From CALLPQ01 sp964392325 (GTDB lineage Bacteria; Pseudomonadota; Alphaproteobacteria; Caulobacterales; Parvularculaceae): a DNA stretch of 64,000 nucleotides. The position numbers and the translations under genes were made by a program. Location: positions 62,001 to 126,000 of the forward strand of contig CAYMPJ010000007.1 of assembly GCA_964392325.1 (NCBI GenBank). Reading direction: 5' to 3'. Positions 25,729 through 34,718 of the stretch are shown here, one piece after another; position 1 is the first letter of the stretch, and each line of letters opens with the position of its first letter. The notes under the pieces are model-generated. The model saw nothing but the letters and a program-made list of their open reading frames with translations. It did no database searches and was not told the origin of the DNA.

Positions 25729-26049
25729 AGCTATCTCCATTTATAGTTAAATCAACTATCGCGATGGATTCCTAAAACCACGTTAAGAAAATTAGACAAA
25801 TTCTATGTGTTTTGCTCATTTCCCCCTACAGCCAACACAAAATTCAAATTTTTATTTCAACGCTATGATTTATCATAACTTTTTGCGTTTAGATTCAGAA
25901 TTTTTTAAGCCTCATCTCGAGAAAATATGACCATCTGAGGGGAAATGATCGTTATTTTTGATTCTAAAATTTTAGAGCCGAATAGGAAAAATCGAGCCCT
26001 CACAGGCAGATATCTGGATAGCTGATTTTATTTTCAGGTTGAGAGAAAT
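25729..26049. other. AT-rich intergenic region, PilZ gene / grxD
   Basis: 321 bases between two minus-strand genes. It holds a perfect 14-bp palindrome, TCTAAAATTTTAGA at 25963-25976, and no ORF or RNA gene that I can support. The PilZ promoter must lie near 25740-25850. Confidence 0.4.
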
Positions 26050-26394
26050 CTATGATTGCGGCGCAGCGACCGCAATTCCCTCTTCGGAGAGGAAAGTCCG
26101 CAGCTCACCTGTTTCAAACATTTCCCGGACGATATCACAACCACCCACAAACTCCCCTTTGACATAAAGTTGGGGAACAGTAGGCCAATCGGAATATTCC
26201 TTGATGCCTTGGCGTAAATCATCTGAGGCCAGGACATTATCCGTTTCATAATCCACGCCCAAATAGTTGAGGATCTGGACCACAGTGGAAGAAAAACCGC
26301 ATTGCGGAAAGTCCGGTGTCCCCTTCATGTAAAGCATTACGGGGTTTGTGCTAACCTGTTGCTCAATAGCCGAATGTACGGGGTTATCACTCAT
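26050..26394 (-). CDS. grxD: Monothiol glutaredoxin Grx4/GrxD
   Basis: Cytosolic monothiol glutaredoxin of 114 residues that binds and carries a 2Fe-2S cluster with glutathione. The CGFS active site is in FPQCGFSSTVVQIL, with WPTVPQLYVKGEFVGGCDI giving the glutathione-binding TVP and GGCD motifs. The ATG at 26394 has GAGG eight bases upstream and gives the usual family length; a longer frame begins at 26430. It lies alone, downstream of an aldo/keto reductase on the same strand. Confidence 0.95.
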   Translation of the reverse strand: MSDNPVHSAIEQQVSTNPVMLYMKGTPDFPQCGFSSTVVQILNYLGVDYETDNVLASDDLRQGIKEYSDWPTVPQLYVKGEFVGGCDIVREMFETGELRTFLSEEGIAVAAPQS

Positions 26395-26476
26395 ATGGGT
26401 ATCCTCTTGACTGGGTGGTACTAGCCTCACCTATCTAGCTAGGCATCGCAAAGGGCAAGGTCAAGGTCAAGGCTCA

Positions 26477-27379
26477 TTATGGGCGGATTTGGCTATATTT
26501 GTCTGCAATTTCCTTTAGCTCCGATCGCATTTCCTGCGGCGGCAAAGAATGCGCGATTGCGAGCGATTCATCAAGATTTGCCAATTTGGTGCTGGTCGTC
26601 ATGGCCACATCGATAAAATCTTGCTCCATGACAAATGCCAACATCATTTGCGCGGCACTAAAGCCCTCAAATTGCCCAAGGCTTTCCAGAACAGGCTTTG
26701 GCAAGGATCGGGTGCGTTTGATATCACGCGCGAGAAACCGCGTAATCGTCCATATATCTGATATGGTTTTGGGCAGTAAAAACCCGGGTCTATAAAAGCC
26801 CTGAGAGAGCGGCGCTATCGCCGTTACGGTAATGTTCTTTTCTCGGGCTTTTTTGAATATTTCTGCGTGTCTCTGATCAAAAAGATTATAGATAGCCATA
26901 ATGGCATCGGTTTTATCTTCGTCCACGGACCGGTCGAGATTTTGCCCCGTGCCGCACACCCCTGCCCTGTTGATCAACCCTTTTTGTTTCAGCTCGAGCA
27001 TAAGCTCTTCGTTCTCATAGACTTCTTTAAAGCCGGGCCCATGCAGATAGAAAGTCTCGACATGCTCCCGCTTTAAGCGTTTAAGACTGGCGTGCAGGTC
27101 CTCGCGTAATGCGGCGTTAGAAAAATCCTTGATCTTCTTGCCGACATGTCCATTACGGGTGCCCCCTTTAACACTAATAAAAACATCATCACGGCCACGT
27201 AAGGCTTCACCCAGACGGGTTTCCGCCTCGCCCGATCCATAAAAGCCGGCGCTATCAAAGTGGCGAACACCATGATCCAAAGCCTGATGGATAAGCCTGA
27301 TGGCTTCGCGCTTGGAGAACCATTTTTGCCCCCAAGCACCAGAGGCTCCAAATCCTAAATGTGTTTGGGGCGCGTTCAT
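26477..27379 (-). CDS. Aldo/keto reductase
   Basis: NADPH-dependent reductase fold (TIM barrel), 300 residues. The catalytic tetrad is visible: Asp and Tyr in HFDSAGFYGSGEAETRLGEA, Lys in ISVKGG and His in FYLHGPGF. Substrate is unknown. The start overlaps the stop of the histone-deacetylase-family gene by four bases (ATGA type), so the two are translated together. Confidence 0.85.
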   Translation of the reverse strand: MNAPQTHLGFGASGAWGQKWFSKREAIRLIHQALDHGVRHFDSAGFYGSGEAETRLGEALRGRDDVFISVKGGTRNGHVGKKIKDFSNAALREDLHASLKRLKREHVETFYLHGPGFKEVYENEELMLELKQKGLINRAGVCGTGQNLDRSVDEDKTDAIMAIYNLFDQRHAEIFKKAREKNITVTAIAPLSQGFYRPGFLLPKTISDIWTITRFLARDIKRTRSLPKPVLESLGQFEGFSAAQMMLAFVMEQDFIDVAMTTSTKLANLDESLAIAHSLPPQEMRSELKEIADKYSQIRP

Positions 27380-28305
27380 TGCCCAGGCCTTATTTCGCTG
27401 GCGCTCTCCCAGCCATAAATTTCTTTTGCGACCTTAAAACTATTCACATAAGCCTCGATACTCATCTCGATCGGATCAGCATAGCCTCCGCCGATGCCCA
27501 AGGAAACAGGGATATTTCTGGATTGTGCCCCATTAAAGACCAATCGATCACGGGCCATCAAACCATCAAAAGACAAATTCATGCGCCCTAGCTTATCCGA
27601 TTCTAGAGGATCAACGCCGGCCTGATATAAAATCAAATCCGGGGCAAAGCCCCAGACACGATCAAGCGCAGGTGTTAAAGCCTCCAGATAGGCACCGTCT
27701 GATATGCCATCGGGAAGAGCTATATCCAGAGTTGAAGGGTATTTTTTAAAGGGGAAATTTTTCGCGCCGTGTACTGATAAAATAAAAACATCATCCTGCC
27801 CCCCTAAAATGGCGGCATTACCATCCCCTTGATGCACATCGAGATCAATGATCGCAATTGATGTTACTAATTTTTCTTGCAACAGGCTTAGTGCGGTAAC
27901 GGCAAAATCATTAAACACGCAATAACCTGATCCAAAATCCCGGTGAGCGTGGTGGGTTCCGCCCGCTAATTGTGCAGAAAACCCAAACTCTATCGCTGAC
28001 CTTGCCGCTGCAATAGCGCCGCCACAAGTTGCCCGCGAACGGGTTGCAATAGATTTAGACCAAGGAAAACCGATGCGACGCATGGCCGTTGCATCAATAG
28101 TGCCCGTTTCTATTGCCTCAATATATTCTTCATCATGCGCCAATGCGATCTGGCTTATGGGCGCAATTGGGGAAACGCATAACATATGCGGGTCGATGAC
28201 CCCATTATCAATTAGCGCTTGGCGTAACATCCCATATTTATGACCGGGAAAGCGGTGACCATCGGGAAGAGCTAAATCATGAATATCAGAATAGAAAAAT
28301 TTCAT
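27376..28305 (-). CDS. Histone deacetylase/acetoin utilisation family deacetylase
   Basis: Zinc-dependent deacetylase-fold protein of 309 residues. Key motifs are GGTHHAHRDFGSGYCVFND (active-site histidine pair), IIDLDVHQGDG (zinc-binding Asp and His) and the second zinc-side aspartate in YQAGVDPLESDKLG. Bacterial members act on acetylpolyamines or small acetyl compounds; protein substrates are rarely shown. It shares a four-base overlap with the downstream aldo/keto reductase, suggesting a joint pathway. Confidence 0.9.
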   Translation of the reverse strand: MKFFYSDIHDLALPDGHRFPGHKYGMLRQALIDNGVIDPHMLCVSPIAPISQIALAHDEEYIEAIETGTIDATAMRRIGFPWSKSIATRSRATCGGAIAAARSAIEFGFSAQLAGGTHHAHRDFGSGYCVFNDFAVTALSLLQEKLVTSIAIIDLDVHQGDGNAAILGGQDDVFILSVHGAKNFPFKKYPSTLDIALPDGISDGAYLEALTPALDRVWGFAPDLILYQAGVDPLESDKLGRMNLSFDGLMARDRLVFNGAQSRNIPVSLGIGGGYADPIEMSIEAYVNSFKVAKEIYGWESASEIRPGQ

Positions 28306-28347
28306 CTCTACCCACCCTACTCCATGCTATAGAATTCACGAAAATAT

Positions 28348-28375
28348 AAAAAGGCCCGGATATTCATCCGGGCCC
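28348..28375 (-). terminator. Rho-independent terminator of the TonB-dependent receptor gene
   Basis: On the minus strand GGCCCGGAT, loop GAAT, ATCCGGGCC, then TTTTT: a perfect 9-bp G-C-rich stem with a T-run, about 30 bases after the receptor stop. Confidence 0.9.
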
Positions 28376-28405
28376 AAGAAAATTATAACGAAATCAATAT
28401 AAGCT

Positions 28406-31400
28406 TTAGAACCTATATTTGACGCCAAACTGGATTCTCCAAAGCGTGTCATTAGAGTCGACATCGATATCGATAGCGTTCGCATCGAATTCATTAAACA
28501 AGAATTGACCATCAACAATTTCAGCGGACACCACATCGACACCTTCGGCAGTGTTACTGGTGTCAAAAAATCTTTGAACCCCTGCACCACTACTAATGAA
28601 ATTCAGGAAGTTTTCAAAGTTCACAGAAAACTCAACTTTGTGTCCAGTGAAAACCGGTACTGGCAATTCTTGTGAAAAACGTAAATCAAGATCTGCATTT
28701 GTTGGTTGTGTAACAAGACCGCCCGGCAAGATTTGACCAGCAAACTGATCAAGATCATTTTCATCAATAAAGTTGAAGAACGCGCCTTGATCAAATCCAG
28801 GTGCAAAAGCGACACGTGGATCATTTGGACCATCTGGAATGAAGAGCAAGCTACGCGCTTCATCGTCGGAGTCACCAAATGCATCTGCCGATGTCGAATT
28901 ATCAAACACAAAACTGAGCTGACGCCCTGTGCGTACCCGGAAGAACGCACCAAATGTGGTCGCTAAATCTTTAAAGAACTCATCACGATATGTTGCATTA
29001 ACAACGAAATTATGACGGTTGTTGAAGAAGCTATCGAAGACAGGAACATTGTTGAAGTCGGATGTGATGACTTCCTCAAAGTTGGAGCCTGCAGTCGATG
29101 AGTTTCCGGCATTGCCGACTTCCGCATCAGAGAAAGCGTAACCAAGGCGAATATCAAATGTTCCTGAGGAGAAAACATCAAACTGTTTTGCAAGTTGTGC
29201 TGAAATAGAAAGCGCGCTTCCATCGCCATTTATGGCATTTGTCAGCACGATATGTTGGGGGACATTTGCGCCATCAAAACAAGCTGCGCTTGTATTATTG
29301 AATGAACGAAGATCCGAATTCAAAGTCGCATTACAGCCATCTAAAAGAGGATCGATATTTGCAAAGATTGGACGACCATCTGGAGCCGTGCCGTTTTGCG
29401 CAATACTCAAATCAACAAAGTCAATAGCGTTGCGGTTTAAACTGTAAATAACCTCAAAGTTGGCTTGCCAATCATCAAAGAAAGCAAATCCGGTGCCTTC
29501 CGTATAGTGACTGATACCGAAATTAAAGCGATCAACACTAGGCGGTGTGAAGTTTGGATCGGTTGCCGCAACTTCCGCATCAAATACAGCTGTTCTGGCT
29601 TGCTGCTCTTGAAGAATACAAGCTGGCAAACCATTGAAAGTCCCGCCGGTGAAAGCAGCCGTCAAATCGGCACCTGTACAAAAATCACTTGATGCCAAAT
29701 CTTGAACGTCACCAGCAGCAACATCACCAAGTGCAATCGTTCCACCAAAGTTCTGGAATGCATTGGAGAAGAAAACGGTTGGATCACCGCCGGTAAAACG
29801 TCCATAACCAGCCGTTACAGTCGTTTGACCAAACTGCGCCGGTAACTCATAGGTGAGACCAACTCGTGGCTGGATAATTTCAAACCCATCAAATGCCTGG
29901 GCGTTGGAAAAACCAAATCGATCCTGGAATACAGGGTTGAGATTTGGCTCATCACCAGATGTAAAGAAATCATATCGAACACCGGCAACGATCTGTAGAC
30001 GATCAGTAACCTGCCACTCATCTTGAGCATATAATGTGTGATTGGTACGTCTAAAGGCCGCCGCAGCATCATTGATATCCCCTGAGAAGGAGCCATTTTG
30101 CCTAATCTCTCTTGGGGTAGCCGCTTCAAGAGCATCAAGATCGTCAAAGAATACCGTCCCGGTCGCATTGATAACAAACAGATTGAAAACATCGAGTCGA
30201 TCAGCTTCATAACCAATCGTAAATGTGTGGTTATCGGCAACATAGGTACCAGCAAATTTAATCTGATCAACTTGTGTGTTCAACTCGTTGGCACTACGAA
30301 AAATACCTGGGCCTGACGCAAAATCCTGACCAAAAAATTCATTCCCACCACCAACGGCAACACGAACAATCGGATCATCTGATTGCTGTTCACCGCCGCC
30401 AAGTGGGTTCTGGATATCAATAATGTCATTGCGCGAAAGACGGAACTCGGTAGAGAAATTATCTGTCCAGTTCGAGAATAAACGGAAAGAATATGTATCC
30501 GAAGAAGAACCAACGGTTTGGAAGTTATCGGAGAAAGTAAACTCGCCGCGTCCTCCACCAATCGCATCACCAAAAACAGTTGCTTCTTCCAGATTAGCAT
30601 AAGTGGCTTCAGCCCGGTGATTGTCAGTAATGTTCCAGTCCAGACGACCGAAGAAACGACGGCTAGTTTGTGGAAGCGTTGTTATTTGTTCGCCGGGATT
30701 TCGGCCAAATATGCTGTTTACAGCACTTCCAAAACGCGCTGCATTTTCTAGTGTGAAAAGTTCTGGATCGGAATTGCTTGTAAGTGGGTTAGCAAAACCG
30801 GGTCCGATCCCTTCATCCTGATTTAGGCCAGAGCTGGTTTCTTCATATGACCCATAAAAGAAAAGCTTATCTTTGATGATCGGTCCACCAAGCTCGGCGC
30901 CCCAGTTCCAATTCGTAAAATCGGAAGCAATTTGCTGATCTTCAATTTGATCACCGGTTAGATTATCACTTGTGAATAGACCAAAGGCAGACCCATGGAA
31001 CTCGTTTGAACCTGATTTGGTGGTTACATTAATCGCACAACCGGTAAACTGTCCGTATTGAACATCAATGGGAGAAAACTCAACCGATGTTGCCCCGATA
31101 GTATCAAATGGAATTGGGAATGTATTTCGCGCTGAGTTACCAGAGGCGTTTAGACCAAATGAATCGCCTGAACGGATACCGTCAATTGTAAATGCATTAC
31201 CCCGGGAGTTACCACCCAGACAGTTTACCTGAAACCCTTGACCGCCGCCACTTCGAGCAACATTAACGCGCGGGTCTACCCGGATTACATCCCGGATTTG
31301 ACGGTTAACAGAAGGCAGGGCTTCAATTTCTGCCAAATCAAATGAAGAGTTTGGTCCAACGGCTACATTGGTGACAGTGTTTCGCGATGCAACGACCACG

Positions 31401-31783
31401 AGCTCGTCAGAAACTGCGGAGCGCGACCGGAGAGCAATATTAATTGTTGAAGCTCCGGATAAGCTCAAGGCAATATCTGTGACCGAAGAACTATCGTATC
31501 CTGCTGAAGAAACCCTTAGAGTGTATGGTCCGCCAACTGATAAACCTCTTAAGTTATAATTACCGGTTGAACCGGTTGTTGTGGTCCGTGATGCGCCGGT
31601 TCGGGTATCGGTAATTGTAACTGATGCCCCTGAAACGGGAGAGCCGTCTGATGAGGAAACAAGCCCCCTGACGCCTGAAGTGATTTGTTGTGCGTGTGCG
31701 ACAGTCGTTAGCACGGTCGGTGAGAGAGCCGTAAATATGGCTAAGGAAGCTACGCTTGCTTTAAGTAGATTAGTTCTTTTCAT
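28406..31783 (-). CDS. Oar-like TonB-dependent outer-membrane receptor
   Basis: Outer-membrane barrel protein of 1125 residues. Order: signal peptide ending near VAHAQ, a carboxypeptidase-regulatory-like beta-sandwich (about 35-115, VRGLVSSSDGSPVSGASVTI), a plug domain (AFTIDGIRSGDSFGLN, then GCAINVTTKSGSNEFHG), and a long barrel ending in WRIQFGVKYRF with the terminal phenylalanine needed for insertion. Such Oar/TonB receptors import large substrates or help export proteins; the ligand here is unknown. ATG 31783 has GGGGA eight bases upstream. It would be served by the TonB system at the window's start. Confidence 0.93.
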   Translation of the reverse strand: MKRTNLLKASVASLAIFTALSPTVLTTVAHAQQITSGVRGLVSSSDGSPVSGASVTITDTRTGASRTTTTGSTGNYNLRGLSVGGPYTLRVSSAGYDSSSVTDIALSLSGASTINIALRSRSAVSDELVVVASRNTVTNVAVGPNSSFDLAEIEALPSVNRQIRDVIRVDPRVNVARSGGGQGFQVNCLGGNSRGNAFTIDGIRSGDSFGLNASGNSARNTFPIPFDTIGATSVEFSPIDVQYGQFTGCAINVTTKSGSNEFHGSAFGLFTSDNLTGDQIEDQQIASDFTNWNWGAELGGPIIKDKLFFYGSYEETSSGLNQDEGIGPGFANPLTSNSDPELFTLENAARFGSAVNSIFGRNPGEQITTLPQTSRRFFGRLDWNITDNHRAEATYANLEEATVFGDAIGGGRGEFTFSDNFQTVGSSSDTYSFRLFSNWTDNFSTEFRLSRNDIIDIQNPLGGGEQQSDDPIVRVAVGGGNEFFGQDFASGPGIFRSANELNTQVDQIKFAGTYVADNHTFTIGYEADRLDVFNLFVINATGTVFFDDLDALEAATPREIRQNGSFSGDINDAAAAFRRTNHTLYAQDEWQVTDRLQIVAGVRYDFFTSGDEPNLNPVFQDRFGFSNAQAFDGFEIIQPRVGLTYELPAQFGQTTVTAGYGRFTGGDPTVFFSNAFQNFGGTIALGDVAAGDVQDLASSDFCTGADLTAAFTGGTFNGLPACILQEQQARTAVFDAEVAATDPNFTPPSVDRFNFGISHYTEGTGFAFFDDWQANFEVIYSLNRNAIDFVDLSIAQNGTAPDGRPIFANIDPLLDGCNATLNSDLRSFNNTSAACFDGANVPQHIVLTNAINGDGSALSISAQLAKQFDVFSSGTFDIRLGYAFSDAEVGNAGNSSTAGSNFEEVITSDFNNVPVFDSFFNNRHNFVVNATYRDEFFKDLATTFGAFFRVRTGRQLSFVFDNSTSADAFGDSDDEARSLLFIPDGPNDPRVAFAPGFDQGAFFNFIDENDLDQFAGQILPGGLVTQPTNADLDLRFSQELPVPVFTGHKVEFSVNFENFLNFISSGAGVQRFFDTSNTAEGVDVVSAEIVDGQFLFNEFDANAIDIDVDSNDTLWRIQFGVKYRF

Positions 31784-31853
31784 GATAAAATCCCCAATAG
31801 ATTTGCTGGCTGAAAGACGCCCATATCTCATTTTGCAACTGCAATATTGATCA

Positions 31854-31882
31854 CTAATAGGCACAACTATGTGACAGTTCAA
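31854..31882 (-). promoter_or_regulatory. Candidate sigma70-type promoter of the TonB-dependent receptor
   Basis: On the minus strand TTGAAC (31882-31877), a 17-base spacer and TATTAG (31859-31854). This predicts a leader of about 60 bases before the ATG at 31783. Confidence 0.4.
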
Positions 31883-32170
31883 TTACGAACTACACATTTT
31901 TTGAGCTGCAAAAATTCGGTTTTTACGCCGTGGATTTTGGTGAAAATTTTTAGACCGATTAAAAACCTTAATTAAGCCCTTGTTTTCAAGGCTTCATTTG
32001 TGGTGATCTTGAAATTTGTTCAATCGTAGGAGGAAATAGGGGTTTTCACCCTCGCTTTTGCAGGTTTGCACTGAGAAAAAGCTTAGCCATTGTTATTGCT
32101 GATAAATATCAGCCGTTACAATATCCGATGCAAATTACAGGATATGCTGTTAAAATTTTATTATGTGGAT

Positions 32171-32196
32171 AAAAACTTAAGCTCAAATAGCTTTAG
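32171..32196 (-). terminator. Weak terminator candidate after argS
   Basis: On the minus strand AAGCT, loop ATTTG, AGCTT, then AAG and TTTTT. The stem is only 5 bp, extendable with one mismatch. Confidence 0.3.
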
Positions 32197-32203
32197 TTGT
32201 AGA

Positions 32204-33955
32204 TTACATCCGCTCAGGCACTTCGATTCCCAGAAGTTCTAGCGACTCACTTAGCTGGGTATGCACTAAATTGATAAGTGCAATACGACTGGATTTAACG
32301 CTTTTGTCTGATTCATCAGCAATGCGGCAAACAGCATAAAATTTAGAAAAAAGCTGAGCGAGGCAATAGGCATGTTCGGCAATAATGTGCGGCATACGCT
32401 TTTCATGAGCGCAACGCAGGGCCTCAGGGCCGGCAAGGAGACAAAGAGCAAGGTCTCGTTCTTCACCGCATCCAAGTAAGATTGGAGATTGAAAATCCTT
32501 TTGCGTCGCTTTTGATTTTTTCAATACGGATTTGATACGTACACTGGCATATAAGAGATAGGGACCGGTTTTACCCTCAAAAGCCATAAATCGATCAAGG
32601 TCGAAGATGTAATCAGTGGTGCGCGGGTTGGAAAGGTCTGCAAATTTAAGCGCCGCCAGACCAACCTGATTAGCGATCCGTTTGCGCTCCTCATCGCTAT
32701 AGCCCTGACCAAAACCGGAGTCGGTGATGCGCTCATTGGCACGCTCTTCAACCATATCGATCATGTCACGTAATTTAAGAACGCCGCCCTCACGGGTTTT
32801 AAATGGCTTGCCATCTTTGCCGTTCATCGTACCAAAGCCGAGATGTTCCAAACGATCTTCAGGAAAATAGCCGGCCATATCCGAGGCTCTGAAAACCTGT
32901 TCGAAATGCAGAGCCTGACGCTGGTCAACCAGATAAATAATCCGGTCCGGTTTTATATTGGCAACCCGATCCTGAATGGTTGCAAGATCGGTTGTATGAT
33001 ATCCAACACTCCCCTCGGAGGTCAGCAACATAACCGGGGGAACTTTCTTCCTGTCGTCCTCTTTTTCAACGCGAACAATAACCGCGCCGTCGCTCTCCTC
33101 GCTAAGACCGCGCGCAGAAAGATCCGATAACATGTCTTCGATGAAAGGATGGGCATCGGCCTCCCCTTTCCACAGATCAAACGACACGCCCAAGTCAGCA
33201 TATTCCTGCTTAATTGCGGTTTTGGACACATCGACAAAATGCTGCCAGAGGGCGGTTAATCCGGGGGTGCCATCCTGCAGGTCAAAAGTTGCTTTTCTGG
33301 CGCTTTCTAAAAAGGACTTATCGTTTTTGCATGTCGCCGAGGCAAGAGGGTATAGTTTTTCCAGGTCAGAGAGGGTGACAGGGGATTGTTCAGGGTATGG
33401 TCCTTTATGTTCTTTATCAAAATAAACAAGGTCGGGTTTTTCTATCTGCAACTGATGAATTAGTTGGCCCATCTGCAAGCCCCAATCCCCCAAATGGACA
33501 TCGCCAATCACTTCTGATCCGGCTTTGCGCAGAATTCGTTTTAGGGATTCGCCGATAATGGCAGAACGCAAATGGCCGACATGCAATGGCTTGGCAACAT
33601 TTGGTCCCCCATAATCAAGAACTATGGTTTCGCGAGGGTCAGCAGACCATGTAAACGCATCCGGCTTTTTAAGCCTGTCGCTTAGAAATTCATCGCTTAA
33701 AACGAGGTTCAAAAAGCCGGGCCCGGCAATCGTCACCTCTTTTAGCCAGTCGCTTTTACGCAATCGCGTAGCAATCTTTTCGGCCAGCTCGCGCGGATTT
33801 TTCTTCTCTTTTTTAGCCGCTGCCAAAGCGCCATTACATTGAAACTGCGCAAGATCAGGGCGATCAGAAACCCTTACAGTGCCCAGTTCAGGGTCAAGCT
33901 GTTCAGCCGCGAAGGCCTCGCTGACAAGCGTGGTGAGTGTATCGAGAAGCGTCAT
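32204..33955 (-). CDS. argS: Arginyl-tRNA synthetase
   Basis: Class I aminoacyl-tRNA synthetase of 583 residues. The N-terminal tRNA-recognition domain, the HIGH-type signature KPLHVGHLRSAIIGESLKR and the C-terminal anticodon-binding DALR domain (ending LELLGIEVPERM) are all present, and length is usual. It follows a lipoprotein gene by 15 bases, so the two form an operon. Confidence 0.97.
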   Translation of the reverse strand: MTLLDTLTTLVSEAFAAEQLDPELGTVRVSDRPDLAQFQCNGALAAAKKEKKNPRELAEKIATRLRKSDWLKEVTIAGPGFLNLVLSDEFLSDRLKKPDAFTWSADPRETIVLDYGGPNVAKPLHVGHLRSAIIGESLKRILRKAGSEVIGDVHLGDWGLQMGQLIHQLQIEKPDLVYFDKEHKGPYPEQSPVTLSDLEKLYPLASATCKNDKSFLESARKATFDLQDGTPGLTALWQHFVDVSKTAIKQEYADLGVSFDLWKGEADAHPFIEDMLSDLSARGLSEESDGAVIVRVEKEDDRKKVPPVMLLTSEGSVGYHTTDLATIQDRVANIKPDRIIYLVDQRQALHFEQVFRASDMAGYFPEDRLEHLGFGTMNGKDGKPFKTREGGVLKLRDMIDMVEERANERITDSGFGQGYSDEERKRIANQVGLAALKFADLSNPRTTDYIFDLDRFMAFEGKTGPYLLYASVRIKSVLKKSKATQKDFQSPILLGCGEERDLALCLLAGPEALRCAHEKRMPHIIAEHAYCLAQLFSKFYAVCRIADESDKSVKSSRIALINLVHTQLSESLELLGIEVPERM

Positions 33956-33970
33956 GTATATCGGCCAGAT

Positions 33971-34546
33971 TTAAAGGTTAGGGAATTTCAGACTTTTGCC
34001 AGAGCGATTATAGAGCACTTGATCCCGGGTCAGGGCCAGACCAACTACAACTTCAAAATTGGACCCGCTGGTTTTATCACTTGCTCTTGGAATAATAAAT
34101 TTATTGATCTTCTCTTTAACGAGAACCGTATTGCGCGATTTATTAAAACTGCCGCGAACCTTAAATTCACGCTTTCCGATGACTTCCAGATCGCGCCGTG
34201 TAACTGCGACAAAAAAGGTGTAATCCTTCTGGTTACTAGCCCCTTTAGGGCCTTTCCCAAGAGCAAATTCAACTTCCAGCGACCCGGTAATAGGCTTGTC
34301 ATCAAAATAACGGCACGCGATAGAAACATCAGTGATCTCGGCTGAATAGGCAATATTTTCAAGGCTTTGCTCGCCATCAAACTCGACCATTCGCCCTGCT
34401 TCACTCAAAACAAGAATATTTGGGCAGGGTGCAGGATTTGGAGCCAGCTCTCCCCCTAGTCCTCCATCGGAGGAACAACTGATCGTCCCGAAAACCAACA
34501 CAAACAGTGATGCGGCGAAAAGCGCAATGCGCGGCGCTTTATACAT
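33971..34546 (-). CDS. Conserved-type lipoprotein upstream of argS
   Basis: A 191-residue lipoprotein: hydrophobic signal, then TISC with the acceptor cysteine at residue 24, followed by a Gly/Ser/Pro-rich linker. The remainder is beta-rich and unrecognised. AGGAG is nine bases before the ATG. Alphaproteobacterial genomes often have an uncharacterised envelope protein in this neighbourhood; the role is unknown. Confidence 0.75.
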   Translation of the reverse strand: MYKAPRIALFAASLFVLVFGTISCSSDGGLGGELAPNPAPCPNILVLSEAGRMVEFDGEQSLENIAYSAEITDVSIACRYFDDKPITGSLEVEFALGKGPKGASNQKDYTFFVAVTRRDLEVIGKREFKVRGSFNKSRNTVLVKEKINKFIIPRASDKTSGSNFEVVVGLALTRDQVLYNRSGKSLKFPNL

Positions 34547-34704
34547 GATGAAATGCTCCTATATCTAATATGACAGCCTTGATAAATGTGACCTATATGA
34601 TCTCGGGCCCTATAGCCCACCATAAAATCTGCACATCGATTCATTCTGTCTGATGGCATTGGTAGCGCGTAGAATTCTTCTGTGCAATCCACTGTGCCAA
34701 TAAA

Positions 34705-34718
34705 GGAGTGGCGGTTTG
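34705..34718 (+). promoter_or_regulatory. Ribosome-binding site fixing a TTG start for ispH
   Basis: GGAG at 34705-34708, seven bases before TTG at 34716. No in-frame ATG occurs before the conserved part of IspH, so this site decides the start. Confidence 0.65.

Larger units (their letters stand above)
31784..32203. other. Intergenic region argS / TonB-dependent receptor
   Basis: 420 bases between two minus-strand genes, containing a weak argS terminator candidate at 32171-32196, a sigma70-like promoter for the receptor at 31854-31882 and otherwise AT-rich DNA without an ORF. Confidence 0.45.

Noticed and set aside
31959..31975. CtrA-like TTAA repeats upstream of the TonB-dependent receptor
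   Set aside because: The spacing between TTAA copies is 5 or 9 bases, not the 7 needed for a full CtrA site.
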